From UBA9410 sp036123635 (lineage in GTDB: Bacteria; Actinomycetota; Acidimicrobiia; Acidimicrobiales; MedAcidi-G1): DNA of 6,331 nucleotides. Location: positions 1 to 6,331 of the forward strand of contig JAZADL010000130.1 in NCBI GenBank assembly GCA_036123635.1, given 5' to 3'. The position numbers and the translations under genes were made by a program. Positions 5,829-6,331 of this stretch are shown here, in pieces. Numbering within the stretch: position 1 is the first letter of the stretch; each line of letters opens with the position of its first letter. Under the pieces are notes generated by a model that saw nothing but the letters and a program-made list of their open reading frames with translations, searched no databases and had not been told where the DNA came from.

Positions 5829-5861
5829 GCCGGGTGTACGGTCCCGCGAAACACTCCCGGC
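5829..5861. repeat. Imperfect inverted repeat in the divergent region
   Basis: GCCGGG and TGT (5829-5837) pair with ACA and CCCGGC (5851-5853 and 5856-5861). Two unpaired bases lie in the right arm and there is a 13-base loop. It lies 28-60 bp upstream of the M24 start and 48-80 bp upstream of the lipoprotein start, so it could be an operator shared by both genes or a leader hairpin. Confidence 0.4.
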
Positions 5862-5875
5862 TGCGGCCCCAGATG

Positions 5876-5883
5876 AGAGGCGG
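5876..5883 (+). promoter_or_regulatory. Ribosome binding site of the M24 gene
   Basis: AGAGGCGG precedes the ATG at 5889 by 5 bases (8 from GAGAGG at 5875-5880). An in-frame TGA at 5874-5876 lies just upstream, and no ATG, GTG or TTG occurs between it and 5889, which fixes the start. Confidence 0.6.
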
Positions 5884-5888
5884 CTCTG

Positions 5889-6331
5889 ATGGTCGAGGCC
5901 CTGCCCAACGCGACGGTCCACCGGATGCGGCACTACCGCAAGGACCGGCTACTCCAGATGATGCAAGAGCTAGATATCCCGACCCTGCTCATCTATGACC
6001 CAGTCAGCATCCGCTACGCCACCGACTCCCGGAACGTGCAGGTGTACGCCCTCAACCACGAGTGCCGATACCTGTTCATGGCCGCTGACGGCACCACCGA
6101 ACTGTTCGACTGGGTTGCCGGCCACGACGCCTACCACGGCCACCTCGACACGATCGATGCTGTGCACGTTGCCCGACCGGTCGGTTTCATGAGCGACGGC
6201 GTCGACAACTTTGATACCTCGCTGCGCGAATGGGCCGAACAGATCGAGTCGCTCATCCGCCGCACGTCGCCCGACGACCTGCGGGTCGGCATCGACCGCC
6301 TCAGCCACTTCCAGGCCGTAGAACTCGAGCG
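5889..6331 (+). CDS. M24 family (Xaa-Pro peptidase/DddP-like) protein, 5' part
   Basis: The first 147 codons of a gene run off the window edge; M24 proteins of this type are usually about 400 residues, so roughly two thirds is missing. The visible part is the creatinase-type N-terminal domain, which shapes the active site of the dimer. An opening RMRHYRKDRL at 12-21 is followed by LLIYDP at 33-38, then IRYATDSRN at 41-49, a strand YLFMAADG at 61-68, and an ELFDW strand. The pattern DP--IRYATDS-N-Q is the hallmark I recall for the M24 subgroup that includes the DMSP lyase DddP and related Xaa-Pro dipeptidase-like hydrolases. The metal-binding pita-bread domain that would separate peptidase from lyase lies outside the window. 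The gene is divergent from the lipoprotein. Its codon use is richer in G/C at third positions than that of the other genes (34 of the first 40 codons). Confidence 0.85.
   Translation, partial: MVEALPNATVHRMRHYRKDRLLQMMQELDIPTLLIYDPVSIRYATDSRNVQVYALNHECRYLFMAADGTTELFDWVAGHDAYHGHLDTIDAVHVARPVGFMSDGVDNFDTSLREWAEQIESLIRRTSPDDLRVGIDRLSHFQAVELE

Larger units (their letters stand above)
5782..5888. other. Divergent intergenic region
   Basis: These 107 bp separate the lipoprotein start (-) from the M24 start (+), so promoters and leaders for both genes have to fit here or overlap the coding ends. It contains a hairpin over the lipoprotein ribosome binding site (5790-5808) and an imperfect inverted repeat (5829-5861). 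I could not identify convincing -10/-35 boxes on either strand. Confidence 0.55.

Noticed and set aside
5618..5998. Plus-strand open frame of 126 codons crossing the divergent spacer
   Set aside because: It overlaps the lipoprotein 5' end antisense and the M24 gene out of frame, and has no recognisable features.
5970..6308. Minus-strand open frame of 112 codons at the right edge
   Set aside because: It is antisense to the M24 gene, whose conserved YDP and IRYATDS motifs and codon bias identify the real frame.
1..6331. CRISPR array, insertion sequence, tRNA or rRNA
   Set aside because: No regularly spaced repeats with unique spacers, no transposase or terminal inverted repeats, and no RNA-gene cloverleaf or rRNA sequence was seen.

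Overview
The window carries four protein-coding genes. They are a complete SDR oxidoreductase (+), a complete gene resembling the DAPG hydrolase (PhlG) family (-), a very long secreted lipoprotein (-), and the 5' part of an M24 (Xaa-Pro peptidase/DddP-like) gene (+) that runs off the right edge. The DNA looks bacterial: Shine-Dalgarno sequences are clear, genes are compact, and there is a typical lipobox. Moderately high GC and a Ser/Thr-rich tether directly after the lipid-anchored cysteine suggest an actinobacterial (possibly Acidimicrobiia-like) or similar environmental bacterium. This assignment is inference only, because no rRNA or other marker gene is present.

Layout. Bases 75-980 encode a DHRS1-like short-chain dehydrogenase. 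A 183-bp convergent spacer (981-1163) holds two inverted repeats. Bases 1164-1988 (-) encode the PhlG-like protein, which has a GTG start and no good ribosome binding site. A 232-bp spacer (1989-2220) has short repeats but no gene. Bases 2221-5781 (-) encode a 1186-residue lipoprotein. A 107-bp divergent spacer (5782-5888) holds the start signals of the lipoprotein and of the M24 gene. Bases 5889-6331 (+) encode the creatinase-like N-terminal domain of the M24 protein.

The most unusual object is the lipoprotein. In order it has a lipoprotein signal peptide, a Ser/Thr-rich tether built from 20-21 residue repeats, and two copies of a four-cysteine module with identical cysteine spacing. Each module is itself two C-to-C helical-looking half-units, so there are four half-units in all. 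Next comes about 700 residues of beta-propeller with 13 Asp-boxes. The C-terminal domain of about 90 residues resembles the module that precedes PEFG sorting signals in archaeal surface proteins. It is best read as a long surface-displayed protein that binds or cuts a polymer or glycan; its ligand cannot be read from the sequence.

The genes do not form one operon. The orientations are +, -, -, +, with spacers of 183, 232 and 107 bp. The SDR, PhlG-like and M24 proteins could each act in catabolism of small organic compounds, but nothing in the window ties them to one pathway.
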